Part shown: piece after piece, positions 26,064-33,869 of the stretch
Numbering within the stretch: the stretch's first letter is position 1
Layout of the letters: each line of letters begins with the position of its first letter
NCBI GenBank assembly: GCA_963797015.1
Contig: CAWCNV010000016.1
Coordinates: forward strand, 62,001 to 126,000
From: JBBPZA01 sp963797015
GTDB taxonomy: Bacteria; Actinomycetota; Thermoleophilia; Solirubrobacterales; Solirubrobacteraceae
Reading direction: 5' to 3'
DNA length: 64,000 bases
Made by a program: the position numbers and the translations under genes
The notes under the pieces: model-generated
Database searches by the model: none
What the model saw: the letters and a program-made list of their open reading frames with translations, nothing else
Told to the model about the DNA's origin: nothing

Positions 26064-27170
26064 TCAAGAGCCCCACACGCGCGCGGCGGTCTCGACGATC
26101 CGCTCGAGCTTCGCGCGCTCGTCGTCGACGGTGAGCGCGTTGCCGACGATCGAGGTCGAGAAGCCGCACTGGGTCCCGAGCGCCAGGCGCTCCATGTCGA
26201 CGAGGCGCGACGCGTCGCGGATCCTGGCCTCGAGCTCCTGCTCGGATTCCAGTCGCGGGCTCTTGGTCGTCACCAGACCGAGGACGACGAGCTTGTCGTC
26301 GGGCACGAGGCGCAGGGGGTCGAAGTCGCCCGAGCGCTCGTCGTCGTACTCGAGCAGCAGGCGATCGGCGTGGATCGCGCCGAACACCGGGCGCGCGATC
26401 GCGTCGTAGCCGCCGGCGACGAGCCAGCGTGAGTCCTGGTTGCCGCGGCAGAGGTGGAAGCCGGACGTGAGCGCCGGCTCCGCGTCGATCACGGCGTTGT
26501 CGAGCTCGATCCCGTAGGAGAGCCAGCGGTCCACGCTCCACCCGCGCGCTTCGTAGAAGGCACGCCAGGCGGGATCGATCAGGAGCGGGTAGTGTGGGGC
26601 GTCGAGCTGGACGTAGCGGCAGCCGAGTCGCGCGAGCTCGTGGACCTCGTCGCGCAGGATCGCAACGACGTCGTCCATGAAGTCGTCGAAGCGGGGGTAG
26701 GCGCCGCGCGAGCGCTCCGGGTCCCAGAGGTTGGCGAACAGCGTCGGGCTCGGCAGCGTGACCTTCGCGACGCGTGTGGTGATCGAGCGCAGGAAGGTGA
26801 GCTCCTCCGCCGCGAGGCTGCGCCGGCGCACGAGCGGCGCGACGACGGCGGCCTGCGGGCGCTCCACGCGCTTGTCGCCGAGCTCGTCGGAGTGCCACTC
26901 GCCCCACAGCCAGCTGTCGAGGCCCACGCCTTCGAAGCCCTCGACGGCCGCGGTGAGCTCGCTCTGGAAGGACTCGCGCCGCAGCTCGCCGTCGGTCACC
27001 ACCGGGCAGCCGGCGTGCTCCTGCAGCGCCACCACTTCGCGCACCGCATCGTCCTCGACGGCCTTGAACGCGGCCGGCTCGATCTCGCCCGCGTCATGCT
27101 GCTCGCGCGCTCGCAGCAGCGCCGGCGGTCGCAGCAGGGAGCCGACATGGTCGGCGCGCGCCGTGATCAT
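26064..27170 (-). CDS. MetE C-terminal-like protein (cobalamin-independent methionine synthase family)
   Basis: A 368-residue protein with ADHVGSLLRPP at the start, LDAPHYPLL in the middle, FHLCRGN as a histidine/cysteine metal-binding segment, and LGLVTTKSPRLE plus LGTQCGFST near the end. This is the catalytic (C-terminal) half of MetE alone, as in the short 'methionine synthase II' or epoxyalkane:CoM transferase-like family. Such proteins use zinc-activated thiols; the methyl donor and acceptor are unknown. True methionine synthesis cannot be assumed. No SAM or cobalamin riboswitch is recognisable upstream. Confidence 0.78.
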   Translation of the reverse strand: MITARADHVGSLLRPPALLRAREQHDAGEIEPAAFKAVEDDAVREVVALQEHAGCPVVTDGELRRESFQSELTAAVEGFEGVGLDSWLWGEWHSDELGDKRVERPQAAVVAPLVRRRSLAAEELTFLRSITTRVAKVTLPSPTLFANLWDPERSRGAYPRFDDFMDDVVAILRDEVHELARLGCRYVQLDAPHYPLLIDPAWRAFYEARGWSVDRWLSYGIELDNAVIDAEPALTSGFHLCRGNQDSRWLVAGGYDAIARPVFGAIHADRLLLEYDDERSGDFDPLRLVPDDKLVVLGLVTTKSPRLESEQELEARIRDASRLVDMERLALGTQCGFSTSIVGNALTVDDERAKLERIVETAARVWGS

Positions 27171-27344
27171 CTCGACTGGTATACCCGGCCCGCGCGGGGG
27201 CGGCGACGCGCCCGCCGGTCGTGGTACGTTTCGCGCGTTCGGGCCGGGCGCGAGCTCGGCGACAAGTAGTGCAGGTGCCGCAGGTCGGCTGCATAGTCAG
27301 CATCCTCCGCGCACGGAGCACAGACAGGCGTGGAGGTAACACGC

Positions 27345-27548
27345 ATGCCAACGGGAACGGTCAAGTGGTTCAGCGACGAGAAGGGCTTCGGGTTCATCAC
27401 GCCCGACGACGGCGACCGCGACCTCTTCGTCCACTTCAGCGGCATCTCAGGTGACGGCTACCGCTCGCTCCCCGAGGGCGCGAAGGTCCAGTACGAGCCT
27501 GAGCAGGGCGACAAGGGGCCCAAAGCGGTCAACGTCATAAAGCTCTAA
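27345..27548 (+). CDS. Cold-shock domain protein
   Basis: A 67-residue CspA-type protein. ATG 27345 follows GGAGGTAAC, so it is chosen over the in-frame upstream ATG. GTVKWFSDEKGFGFI is RNP1, DLFVHFSGI is RNP2, and the chain ends in AVNVIKL. It binds single-stranded RNA and DNA and acts as an RNA chaperone. The 170-base leader between the divergent MetE-like gene and this start may hold a cold-responsive untranslated region, common for csp genes. Symbol left blank because paralogue identity is unknown. Confidence 0.95.
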   Translation: MPTGTVKWFSDEKGFGFITPDDGDRDLFVHFSGISGDGYRSLPEGAKVQYEPEQGDKGPKAVNVIKL

Positions 27549-27558
27549 GACGGTTCCA

Positions 27559-27573
27559 GCCGCCCCTGGCGGC
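27559..27573 (+). terminator. Short GC hairpin after the cold-shock gene
   Basis: A perfect 6-bp stem GCCGCC-CCT-GGCGGC lies 11 bases after the csp stop. The following bases contain few T residues, so it would be a weak intrinsic terminator, or it may serve both convergent genes. Confidence 0.35.
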
Positions 27574-27643
27574 GTCCTCCCTCGCTCGCGTGCCTAGCGC
27601 GCCACGCTCGGGTGCGTCATTGCCAGGGACGACTGGCGACCGG

Positions 27644-28429
27644 TTAGGAGAAGCAGAAGGCGACGGCGGAGACGTTGTCGCTCGCGCCGCGCTCGAGCGT
27701 GGCCTCGACGAGCGCGTCCACCGCCTCGCGGGCCGTGCCGGCGGCGGCGAGCAGGTCGGCTATCTCGGCGTCGTGCAGGTGCTTGGTGAGCCCGTCGCTG
27801 CACAGCAGCCAGCGATCGCCGGCCGCCGTGGGGTGCGACGCGACGTCCACGTCGACGTGGTCGCGCGCGCCGATCGCGCGCAGCAGGACCGACGCCAGCG
27901 GGCGCGCGATCGTCCGCCCGTTGCCCGCGCCCATGCTGGCCAGCTCCTCCACGGGGGTGTGGTCGCGGGTGAGGCGCGCGAGCTCGGCGCCGCGCAGGCG
28001 GTAGAGGCGGCTGTCGCCGACGTGCGCGACGGTCAGCTCGCCGTCGCCCAGCGCGACAGCGGTGAGCGTGGTGCCCATGCCGGCGAGGTCGGGCGCCGTC
28101 GCGGCAAGCGCATGCACCGTCGCGTTGGCACAGCGTGCCGCGCCGGGCAACGCGGCGGCGGGGTCTCCGACCTCGGCCACCGCCCGCAGCGTCTCGACGG
28201 CGAGGCGCGACGCCACGGCGCCGGCGCGGTGCCCGCCCATCCCGTCGGCCACGGCGAGGACGCGATCGGTCTCCAGCACGCTGTCCTCGTTGGACTCTCG
28301 CACGAGCCCGGCGTCGGTTCGCGCAGCGGCGTCGATCACGGCCGGCGCCGGCGCGAGCTCGAACGGCTGCGTCACGCACTCCGCGCGACGCGGAGAACGG
28401 GAGGCGATGGAGCGGGCTGCAACGGCCAT
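27644..28429 (-). CDS. PP2C-family serine/threonine protein phosphatase
   Basis: A 261-residue protein (GTG 28375 is an alternative start that skips 18 residues). The metal-binding motifs are all visible: GLVRESNEDSV, ADGMGGHRAG, HVGDSRLYRLR, LLCSDGLTKHL and GASDNVSAV. It removes phosphate from Ser/Thr residues with Mn or Mg and would counter PknB-type kinases. No membrane segment, so it is cytosolic. No kinase gene is adjacent; the FHA protein at 33870 and the PASTA protein at 7324 are the nearest signalling-type genes. Confidence 0.92.
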   Translation of the reverse strand: MAVAARSIASRSPRRAECVTQPFELAPAPAVIDAAARTDAGLVRESNEDSVLETDRVLAVADGMGGHRAGAVASRLAVETLRAVAEVGDPAAALPGAARCANATVHALAATAPDLAGMGTTLTAVALGDGELTVAHVGDSRLYRLRGAELARLTRDHTPVEELASMGAGNGRTIARPLASVLLRAIGARDHVDVDVASHPTAAGDRWLLCSDGLTKHLHDAEIADLLAAAGTAREAVDALVEATLERGASDNVSAVAFCFS

Positions 28430-28493
28430 GCGTGCACCCTAGGGCGCGCACTTGAACGCCCCGTATGAAGTAGATAAGGCCGCCGTAAGGGTC

Positions 28494-29246
28494 TTACCGT
28501 TCGTGGCTTCTCCGCCGCCGGTCGAGGTCGCCGCGCAACCGCTTCGCGTTGCGCACCGCGAATCCCTCCCAGTCGTTGTTGAAGTAGGCGAACACCTCGG
28601 CCTCGCCTGACCACTTGGTGATCCGCCGCGCCCACTCGCCGATCTCCGAGTCCGAGTAGTTGCCGCGCCGCCCGCGCCGTGAGTGGTGCAAGCGGATCAG
28701 TGTCCAGTCGGTCGTCAGTAAGTGCTCCTGGAACGGACGCGCGGGATGGTCGCCGATCACCAGCGCCGCGCCGTGCCGGCGCAGCAGCGCGTAGACGTCG
28801 TCGGTGAACCAGCTCGCGTGACGGAACTCCCAGCAGTGGCGCCCGGGCGGGAGCGCCTCGAGCGCCGCGGCCAGGCGCGCGTCATCGCGGTGGAAGTTGG
28901 CCGGCAGCTGCCACACGATCGGCCCGAGCTTGGGCGACGCCACGAGCGGCGCGAGCGCCTCGTAGAAGCGCGCGACGCCCTGCTCGAGGTCGGCCAGCCG
29001 CTTCACGTGGATGAGGTAGCGGCTGGCCTTGGCCGCGAAGACGAAGCCCGGCGGCGTGCGGCGGACCCACTCCTGCACGGCCGCGGGCCGGGGCAGGCGG
29101 TAGAAGCTCGTGTTCAGCTCGACCGTGTCGAAGACCTCTGCGTAGCGCTCGAGCCAGAGCCGCTGGGGCAGCCCCTCGGGATAGAGCACGCCGCGCCAGT
29201 CGCGGTACTGCCAGCCCGAGCAGCCGACATGGACCGGGCGGCTCAA
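28494..29246 (-). CDS. DUF72 family protein (YecE-like)
   Basis: A 250-residue protein beginning VHVGCSGWQYRDWRG, the DUF72 hallmark. It continues with VELNTSFYRLP, FAAKASRYLIHVKRL, CWEFRHASWF and FAYFNNDWEGFAV, all conserved positions of this TIM-barrel family. Biochemical function is unestablished, though iron-sulfur or sugar-related roles have been suggested for relatives. The start overlaps the end of the upstream PEBP-like gene by four bases. Confidence 0.9.
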   Translation of the reverse strand: MSRPVHVGCSGWQYRDWRGVLYPEGLPQRLWLERYAEVFDTVELNTSFYRLPRPAAVQEWVRRTPPGFVFAAKASRYLIHVKRLADLEQGVARFYEALAPLVASPKLGPIVWQLPANFHRDDARLAAALEALPPGRHCWEFRHASWFTDDVYALLRRHGAALVIGDHPARPFQEHLLTTDWTLIRLHHSRRGRRGNYSDSEIGEWARRITKWSGEAEVFAYFNNDWEGFAVRNAKRLRGDLDRRRRSHER

Positions 29247-29803
29247 CGATCGACCGTGGCGACGAGGCGGCCCTGCGCCACCGCGGCGCCGGCGATCGCC
29301 GAGCGCACGGCGCTCGCGCCGGCCCCGGGATCCTCGGACAGCGGCTCGGACAGCGCGTAGAGATGGAACACGTAGCGATGCCTGGCGTCACCCTTCGGCG
29401 GGCAGGGCGCGCCCCAGCCCGGGCGACCGAAGCCGTTCGAGCCCTGGCGCGCGCCGGGCGGAATGCGGCCCGCCGCCAGGCCGCCGTCGCGCGCGGGCAG
29501 GCCCCACAGCGTCCAGTGCACGAACGTGCCGCCCGGCGCGTCGGGATCCTCGACCAGCAATGCGAGCGAGCGCGCGCGCGGCGGGACGGCGGTCCAGCGC
29601 AGCGGTGGCGGTCCGCCGGCGCCGTCGCACGTGTAGTCGCGCGGCAGCGCGCCGCCGTCGCTTACGACCGGGCTCGAGAGCCGGATAGTCGCCGGCGCCG
29701 CCGGCGGCGGCCCCTTCACCGTGCCGCCGCCGCCACCACCGCAGCCCGCGACCGCCGTCGCGGCGGCCAGCCCCGCGAGCGTCCAGGCGGCGTGCCGGCG
29801 CAC
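29243..29803 (-). CDS. YbhB/YbcL-type (PEBP-like) lipoprotein
   Basis: A 186-residue protein from GTG 29803. The signal peptide ends in a lipobox TAVAGC (C21), followed by a Gly-rich linker. The mature part has YTCDGAGGPPPL, LLVEDPDAPGGTFVHW and YVFHLYAL, the ligand-pocket motifs of the Raf-kinase-inhibitor-like YbhB/YbcL family. These bind small anions or phosphorylated ligands; function in bacteria is unclear. Being lipid-anchored, it acts outside the membrane. Its end overlaps the DUF72 gene by four bases. Confidence 0.88.
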   Translation of the reverse strand: MRRHAAWTLAGLAAATAVAGCGGGGGGTVKGPPPAAPATIRLSSPVVSDGGALPRDYTCDGAGGPPPLRWTAVPPRARSLALLVEDPDAPGGTFVHWTLWGLPARDGGLAAGRIPPGARQGSNGFGRPGWGAPCPPKGDARHRYVFHLYALSEPLSEDPGAGASAVRSAIAGAAVAQGRLVATVDR

Positions 29804-29884
29804 GCGGTGAGCATACGGGCGGGGCCCGAGCTGCGCCCGCGACGCGAGGACAAACGCCGGATCGGGCGCTACGGTGCCTCTGCC

Positions 29885-30148
29885 ATGGCCGATCCCGCGG
29901 CGCGCATGATCCCGCTCGGCTACGGAAAGTGGGTCCGCGCCGACCGCGTCTTCGCGGTCATCCCGCTCGAGGCTGCGGATCGGGGAGACGGGCGCCGCAC
30001 CTACGTGCACGTCGACGGCCTGGCCGAGCCGCTGGTCGCGTCTCGTTCGGAGCGAGCGATCCTGGCCGACGTCGAGGCCGCTCTGAACGAGGCCATCGGG
30101 GTGCCGCGGCGGCGTGGAGCGCGCGCCGAGCAGCCGGGCCTGTTCTAG
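29885..30148 (+). CDS. RemA/DUF370-like small regulator
   Basis: An 87-residue protein from ATG 29885. IPLGYGKWVRADRVFAVIPL and GRRTYVHVDGLAEPLVASRS follow the pattern of DUF370/RemA ('GfGn.v...ri..iv.p...grrt..iv.d....i.S'). RemA binds DNA and activates biofilm matrix and osmoprotection genes in Bacillus. The match is by pattern and not close; a different small DNA-binding family remains possible. It is convergent with a small coiled-coil gene, the two stops sharing CTAG at 30145-30148. Confidence 0.5.
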   Translation: MADPAARMIPLGYGKWVRADRVFAVIPLEAADRGDGRRTYVHVDGLAEPLVASRSERAILADVEAALNEAIGVPRRRGARAEQPGLF

Positions 30149-30390
30149 CTCTCGCCGCCCCCCATGGGCCCCCCGCGCTCCTTCGCGGGGTTGCTCTCGA
30201 AGTCGGTCTCCTCCTCCAGCGGCGGCTGCGCTCCCGGGACGGCGTCGTCCTCTCGCTTGCGCTCCCAGTTCGCGCGCGTCTGCTCGATCCGCTCCTCGAC
30301 CTCCTCGCCGTGGCGCTCGAGGCGGTCGGCCTCGCGTTCGAGCTCGTCCGCCCGCTGCTGGGGCCGTGCGTCGCTGCGCTCTGCGGTCAT
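30145..30390 (-). CDS. Small charged coiled-coil protein
   Basis: An 81-residue protein from ATG 30390. Residues about 10-55 are continuous charged heptads (ADELEREADRLERHGEEVEE), predicted as a coiled coil; the tail is acidic, then Gly-rich. No signal peptide, no family recognised. Ends in the CTAG shared with the RemA-like gene. Confidence 0.6.
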   Translation of the reverse strand: MTAERSDARPQQRADELEREADRLERHGEEVEERIEQTRANWERKREDDAVPGAQPPLEEETDFESNPAKERGGPMGGGES

Positions 30391-30496
30391 CGCCTCGACA
30401 CTACCCGCGGGCGCCCGGCCCGAAGCGGGTCGGTTTCGCCCCAGCCGCAAGCGGGGACTCCCCTGCGAGGTCCACGACACCGGGAGGAACGAACAC

Positions 30497-31006
30497 ATGA
30501 CAGTTCGAAGCAGCGCCCAGGGCATCCTGTCCGACGACAGCTCCGACAAGCGCGAGGCGCTCATCGAGCTGCTCAGAAAGGCGTACTGGATGGAGGTCGA
30601 GACCGTGATGAGCTACATCGCGAACTCGGTCAATCCCGACGGCGTGCGCGCGCAGGAGATCGTCGAGTCCCTCCAGCAGGACATCCAGGAGGAGCTCGGC
30701 CACGCGCAGCAGTTCGCCAACCGCATCAAGGAGCTCTATGGCGTCGTCCCCGGCTCGCTGGACTTCCAGGCCGAGCAGACCTACCTGCAGCCGCCCGAGC
30801 ACCAGACCGACATCGTGCACGTGATCAAGGGCGTGATCGAGGCCGAGACCGGCGCCATCGAGCACTACAACCGCATCATCGAGGCCTGCGACGGAGTCGA
30901 CTGGGTCACCCAGGACATGGTCATCACGATCCTCCACGACGAGGAGGGCCACCGGCGACTGTTCGAGGGCTACCTGCGCGAGTACGAGGCCGAGGGCCTC
31001 GCCTGA
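30497..31006 (+). CDS. Ferritin-like diiron protein (bacterioferritin/Dps superfamily)
   Basis: A 169-residue four-helix protein from ATG 30497, with GGGAGGAAC as ribosome-binding site. Iron-ligand pattern: E33 in YWMEVETVM, E66 and H69 in QEELGHA, E117 in EAETGAIEHY, E149 and H152 in HDEEGHRRL. This gives two E-x2-H motifs as in bacterioferritin. It likely oxidises and stores iron or protects against peroxide. The CDGSH gene follows after only four bases, suggesting joint iron or iron-sulfur handling. Confidence 0.88.
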   Translation: MTVRSSAQGILSDDSSDKREALIELLRKAYWMEVETVMSYIANSVNPDGVRAQEIVESLQQDIQEELGHAQQFANRIKELYGVVPGSLDFQAEQTYLQPPEHQTDIVHVIKGVIEAETGAIEHYNRIIEACDGVDWVTQDMVITILHDEEGHRRLFEGYLREYEAEGLA

Positions 31007-31010
31007 GCCC

Positions 31011-31223
31011 GTGGACGCGGTCATCACTCCCTACCGCGACGGCCCGCTGCTGGTGCGCGGGCCGTTCCGGCTCGAGGACCAGCATGGCAACGAGATCCCG
31101 GTCTCACGCGAGGTCATCGCGCTGTGCCGCTGCGGCAAGTCCCGCATCCGCCCGTTCTGCGACGGAAGCCACAAGCTGGTGCGGTTCCAGGCGCCGTCGC
31201 AGGCGGAGGAGCGGCGCGCCTAG
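31011..31223 (+). CDS. CDGSH iron-sulfur domain protein
   Basis: A 70-residue protein from GTG 31011, four bases after the ferritin-like gene. LCRCGKSRIRPFCDGSHK supplies all ligands of a 2Fe-2S cluster: C39, C41, C50 and H54. The N-terminal half has LVRGPFRLEDQHGNEIP, common in prokaryotic CDGSH proteins. These labile clusters take part in electron transfer or redox/iron sensing. Its stop overlaps the stop of a tiny minus-strand frame in CTAG (31220-31223). Confidence 0.93.
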   Translation: MDAVITPYRDGPLLVRGPFRLEDQHGNEIPVSREVIALCRCGKSRIRPFCDGSHKLVRFQAPSQAEERRA

Positions 31224-31348
31224 GCCGCGGTGGCCGCCGGGGCGGCGGCGAGGGCGAGCAGAGAGCTCTCGCGCTCCGCCCAGCGGTCGAGCACGTGCCG
31301 GCTCCAGCGCTCGTCCACCAGCGCGAGCGCGCACGCTCCCCACAGCAC
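31220..31348 (-). CDS. Possible 42-residue ORF
   Basis: Open from GTG 31348 to a TAG whose complement is 31220-31222. The peptide has a natural-looking composition (VLWGACALALVDERWSRHVL, then DRWAERESSLLALA) with three tryptophans. Its stop shares CTAG with the CDGSH gene, as at four other convergent gene ends in this window. A stop codon lies nine codons upstream of the GTG, so it cannot be longer. No family recognised; it may be a small gene or a remnant. The remaining 80 bases up to the nitroreductase start hold nothing else recognisable. Confidence 0.35.
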   Translation of the reverse strand: MLWGACALALVDERWSRHVLDRWAERESSLLALAAAPAATAA

Positions 31349-31428
31349 CTTCTCGCCGCCCCGCGCGGCCGGCTACCCCGGCGCGGCCGCTCGCAACCCC
31401 CGCGCGCGGCTCGCTACCGTGCGCGCGC

Positions 31429-31938
31429 GTGGAGCTCGAGCAGGCGATCAGGACACGCCGCACGCACAAGGCGTTCGGAGCTGAGGAGGTCGGGCGCGAG
31501 GAGCTCGAGGAGCTGCTCGACCTCGCCCGCTGGGCCCCCAACCACAACCTCACCAACCCGTGGCGCTTCCGCGTGCTCGGGCCGCGCTCGCGGGCAGCGC
31601 TGAAGGCGGCGGCCGGACCCGAGGCGGCCGCAAAGCTCGATCGCGCTCCGACGCTCGTGGTCGCCTCGGCGGTGCGGTCGGCGGATCCCGTCCAGGACCA
31701 GGAGGACCTGCTCGCCACGGCGTGCGCCGTCCTGATCGTGCTGCTCGCCGCCCATGCCCGCGGGCTGGCCTCCTATTGGCGCACCCCGGGCGTGCTGCGG
31801 ACCCCGGAGGGGCGTGCGGCGGTCTCGGTCGGAGACGACGAGCGCGTCGTGGCGCTGATCCATCTCGGTCCCGCCCGCCAGGAGAAGGCGCCGCCCGAGC
31901 GCGAGCCGCTCGATCAGATCGTCAGCTGGCTGGAGTAG
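31429..31938 (+). CDS. Nitroreductase-family flavoprotein
   Basis: A 169-residue protein from GTG 31429. The N-terminal IRTRRTHKAFGAEEV holds the FMN-phosphate-binding arginines. LLDLARWAPNHNLTNPWRF is the family's second motif, and the C-terminal half carries LLAAHARGLASYWRTPGV. It likely binds FMN as a dimer and reduces nitro, quinone or related substrates with NAD(P)H. It is short, like the YdjA-type branch. Convergent with the rhodanese gene. Confidence 0.88.
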   Translation: MELEQAIRTRRTHKAFGAEEVGREELEELLDLARWAPNHNLTNPWRFRVLGPRSRAALKAAAGPEAAAKLDRAPTLVVASAVRSADPVQDQEDLLATACAVLIVLLAAHARGLASYWRTPGVLRTPEGRAAVSVGDDERVVALIHLGPARQEKAPPEREPLDQIVSWLE

Positions 31939-31943
31939 CGCGG

Positions 31944-32282
31944 CTAGTGGCCGGCGACGTAGCCGTCCGCCGGCTCCAGCGGTAGGCCTCGGGCCGCCCA
32001 TTCCTCCAGGCCCCCGCGCATGTTGTACGCCTCCCAGCCCGAGGCACGGAAGGCCTGCGCGGCCATGCCCGAGCGCGAGCCCACCCGGCAGTAGAAGACG
32101 ACGGGCCGTTCGCGGTCGAGGCTGCCCGACTGGGCAGTGAGCGCGGTGAGCTCGATGTGGCGCGTGCCGGCGATGTGGCCCGCCTCGCGCTCGGAGGGCT
32201 CGCGGACGTCGATCACCTGCCAGCCCGGATCTTCGATCAGCTCGGCCACCCGGTCCGGCGCGAGGTCCTGCGCGTCGCTCAT
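31944..32282 (-). CDS. Rhodanese-like domain protein
   Basis: A 112-residue single-domain protein from ATG 32282. VIDVREPSEREAGHIAG is the first conserved motif and VVFYCRVGSRS the active-site loop, with catalytic C65. It ends NMRGGLEEWAARGLPL. It transfers sulfane sulfur to thiol or cyanide acceptors or donates sulfur in trafficking. No partner gene is adjacent. Confidence 0.92.
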   Translation of the reverse strand: MSDAQDLAPDRVAELIEDPGWQVIDVREPSEREAGHIAGTRHIELTALTAQSGSLDRERPVVFYCRVGSRSGMAAQAFRASGWEAYNMRGGLEEWAARGLPLEPADGYVAGH

Positions 32283-32506
32283 GCCGCGGATGTTAGGGCC
32301 GCGGTCCTTTAGCCCCGCGCCCGGATCTGGACGGATGTCCTGCCTCCCGCGGCCCGCAGGTCGATCGTCCGTCCACGGTTGGTTGACGCACCGCATTTGC
32401 GTGGAACGCCAACGACATGTTCGCTCTACATAGCTCCTCCACCCGGACCCTCCGACGTCTGTCCACCGCAGGCGACAAGAGGTCGTCAGAAGGCGCGCCG
32501 GATCCG

Positions 32507-33739
32507 ATGCGCTCCGCGGTGGTAGGGACCAGAGCGACACGCCGGGCCGCGTTCGCGCTCGGTCTGCTCGCGCTGGGCGCGATCGGATCGCCCGCCGCCC
32601 AGGCTCGCGAGCAGACGACGCTCCTCATCTCCCGGGCGATGGACGGGGGGATGCCCAACGGCCCGTCCACCAATGCGGTCATCTCGGGCGATCGCCGCTA
32701 CGCCCGCGTGATCGCCTTCCAGTCCGACGCCTCCGACCTCGTGCCGGGGGACGACAACGGCCGGCGGGACGTCTTCGCGATCAAGCGCGGCGGCTCGTTC
32801 GGCAACGACGGCGCACTGTGGGATCGCGGGGCGACGCTGCTGGTCTCGCGCGGCCGCGGCGGCGAGGGCGCCAACGGCGACTCGTGGGGAGCCTCGGTCG
32901 ACGGCAGCTTCACCAGCAAGGCCTCGTGCGTCGCGTTCCTGTCCGACGCCTCCAACCTCGTCTCCGGCGACACCAACGGCAAGACCGACGCTTTCGTGTC
33001 GCGCGGCCCTGGCCGCGCACCGGGGCGCGTCTCGCTGCCCGGCGGCTCGCAGGCCGACGACGACACCACCGGCGTGGCGGTGTCGGGCGACTGCAAGCGG
33101 ATCGCGTTCGTGACCGGGGGCAAGCTCTACGTCCGCACGGGCAAGAAGGTCAAGAAGCTCGGCAAGGGCAGCGATCCGTCGTGGTCCACGGGCAAGGCCG
33201 CCGATAGCGATCTGGTCTACTCGGGCTCCGGCGGCGTGCGGCTCTCGCGTGGCGGCACGAAGCGGGGCAAGCTCGTCGGTCCGGACGGCTCCAACCCCGC
33301 CTACAACAACGTGAAGCGCAAGGTCCTCGCCTACGAGCAGGATCGAGGTGGCACCACGCAGATCGTCGTCAAGGACCTCGACACGGGTGAGCAGGTCGCC
33401 ACCAAGGCCGGCAGCAACCTGGGCAATGGCAGCTCGCACGACCCGGTGATCGGCAACTCGGGCTACTACGTCAGCTTCGAGTCCGAGGCCTCCAACCTCG
33501 TCACCGACGCCTCGGGGCGCCGGAACGACGACAACGGCGCGTCCGACGTGTACCTGTTCACGGACGTGCGCAACATGACGCTGCGCGAGTCGGTCGCGGC
33601 GGATGGCTCGGGCGTCGCGGGTGGCGGCAGCAACCCGAGCATGAGCTTCTACGCGAACTACATCGTGTTCGACTCGCCCGCGCCGCTCGGCGGCGACGGC
33701 CCGCGCCAGATCTTCATGCGCTGGCTCGGAAGCGTCTGA
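32507..33739 (+). CDS. Secreted beta-propeller protein (WD40/TolB-like repeats)
   Basis: A 410-residue protein from ATG 32507, chosen because it directly precedes a twin-arginine-like or Sec signal (TRATRRAAFALGLLALGAIG, cleavage after PAAQA); ATG 32417 is in frame but would bury the signal. Repeated units read 'VAFLSDASNLVSGDTNGKTDAFV', shortened here as FLSDASNLV.GD.NG..D.FV, with near copies at FQSDASDLVPGDDNGRRDVF and FESEASNLVTDAS. These match the PD40-like repeats of secreted actinobacterial proteins. D-x-N-G turns could bind calcium. Function unknown. The 224-base upstream gap should hold its promoter, but I see no clear boxes. Confidence 0.78.
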   Translation: MRSAVVGTRATRRAAFALGLLALGAIGSPAAQAREQTTLLISRAMDGGMPNGPSTNAVISGDRRYARVIAFQSDASDLVPGDDNGRRDVFAIKRGGSFGNDGALWDRGATLLVSRGRGGEGANGDSWGASVDGSFTSKASCVAFLSDASNLVSGDTNGKTDAFVSRGPGRAPGRVSLPGGSQADDDTTGVAVSGDCKRIAFVTGGKLYVRTGKKVKKLGKGSDPSWSTGKAADSDLVYSGSGGVRLSRGGTKRGKLVGPDGSNPAYNNVKRKVLAYEQDRGGTTQIVVKDLDTGEQVATKAGSNLGNGSSHDPVIGNSGYYVSFESEASNLVTDASGRRNDDNGASDVYLFTDVRNMTLRESVAADGSGVAGGGSNPSMSFYANYIVFDSPAPLGGDGPRQIFMRWLGSV

Positions 33740-33869
33740 GCCGAGCCGGCGGCTGACGGGCGGCCCGGGAGGCGGACGACGCCGCGAGCCGCCCGCCGGA
33801 CCGTCGGGCCGTAGGATTTCGCCCTGCAAGGGTTCCTGGATCCGTCCTGGCAAGCTAGGGTGCCAATCA

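Noticed and set aside
27171..27344. A methionine- or cobalamin-type riboswitch before the MetE-like gene
   Set aside because: I looked for SAM-I and cobalamin box motifs on the minus strand and found none.
32380..32420. Short dyad ACGCA...TGCGT before the propeller gene as an operator
   Set aside because: Five-base arms with a seven-base gap are expected by chance in this composition.
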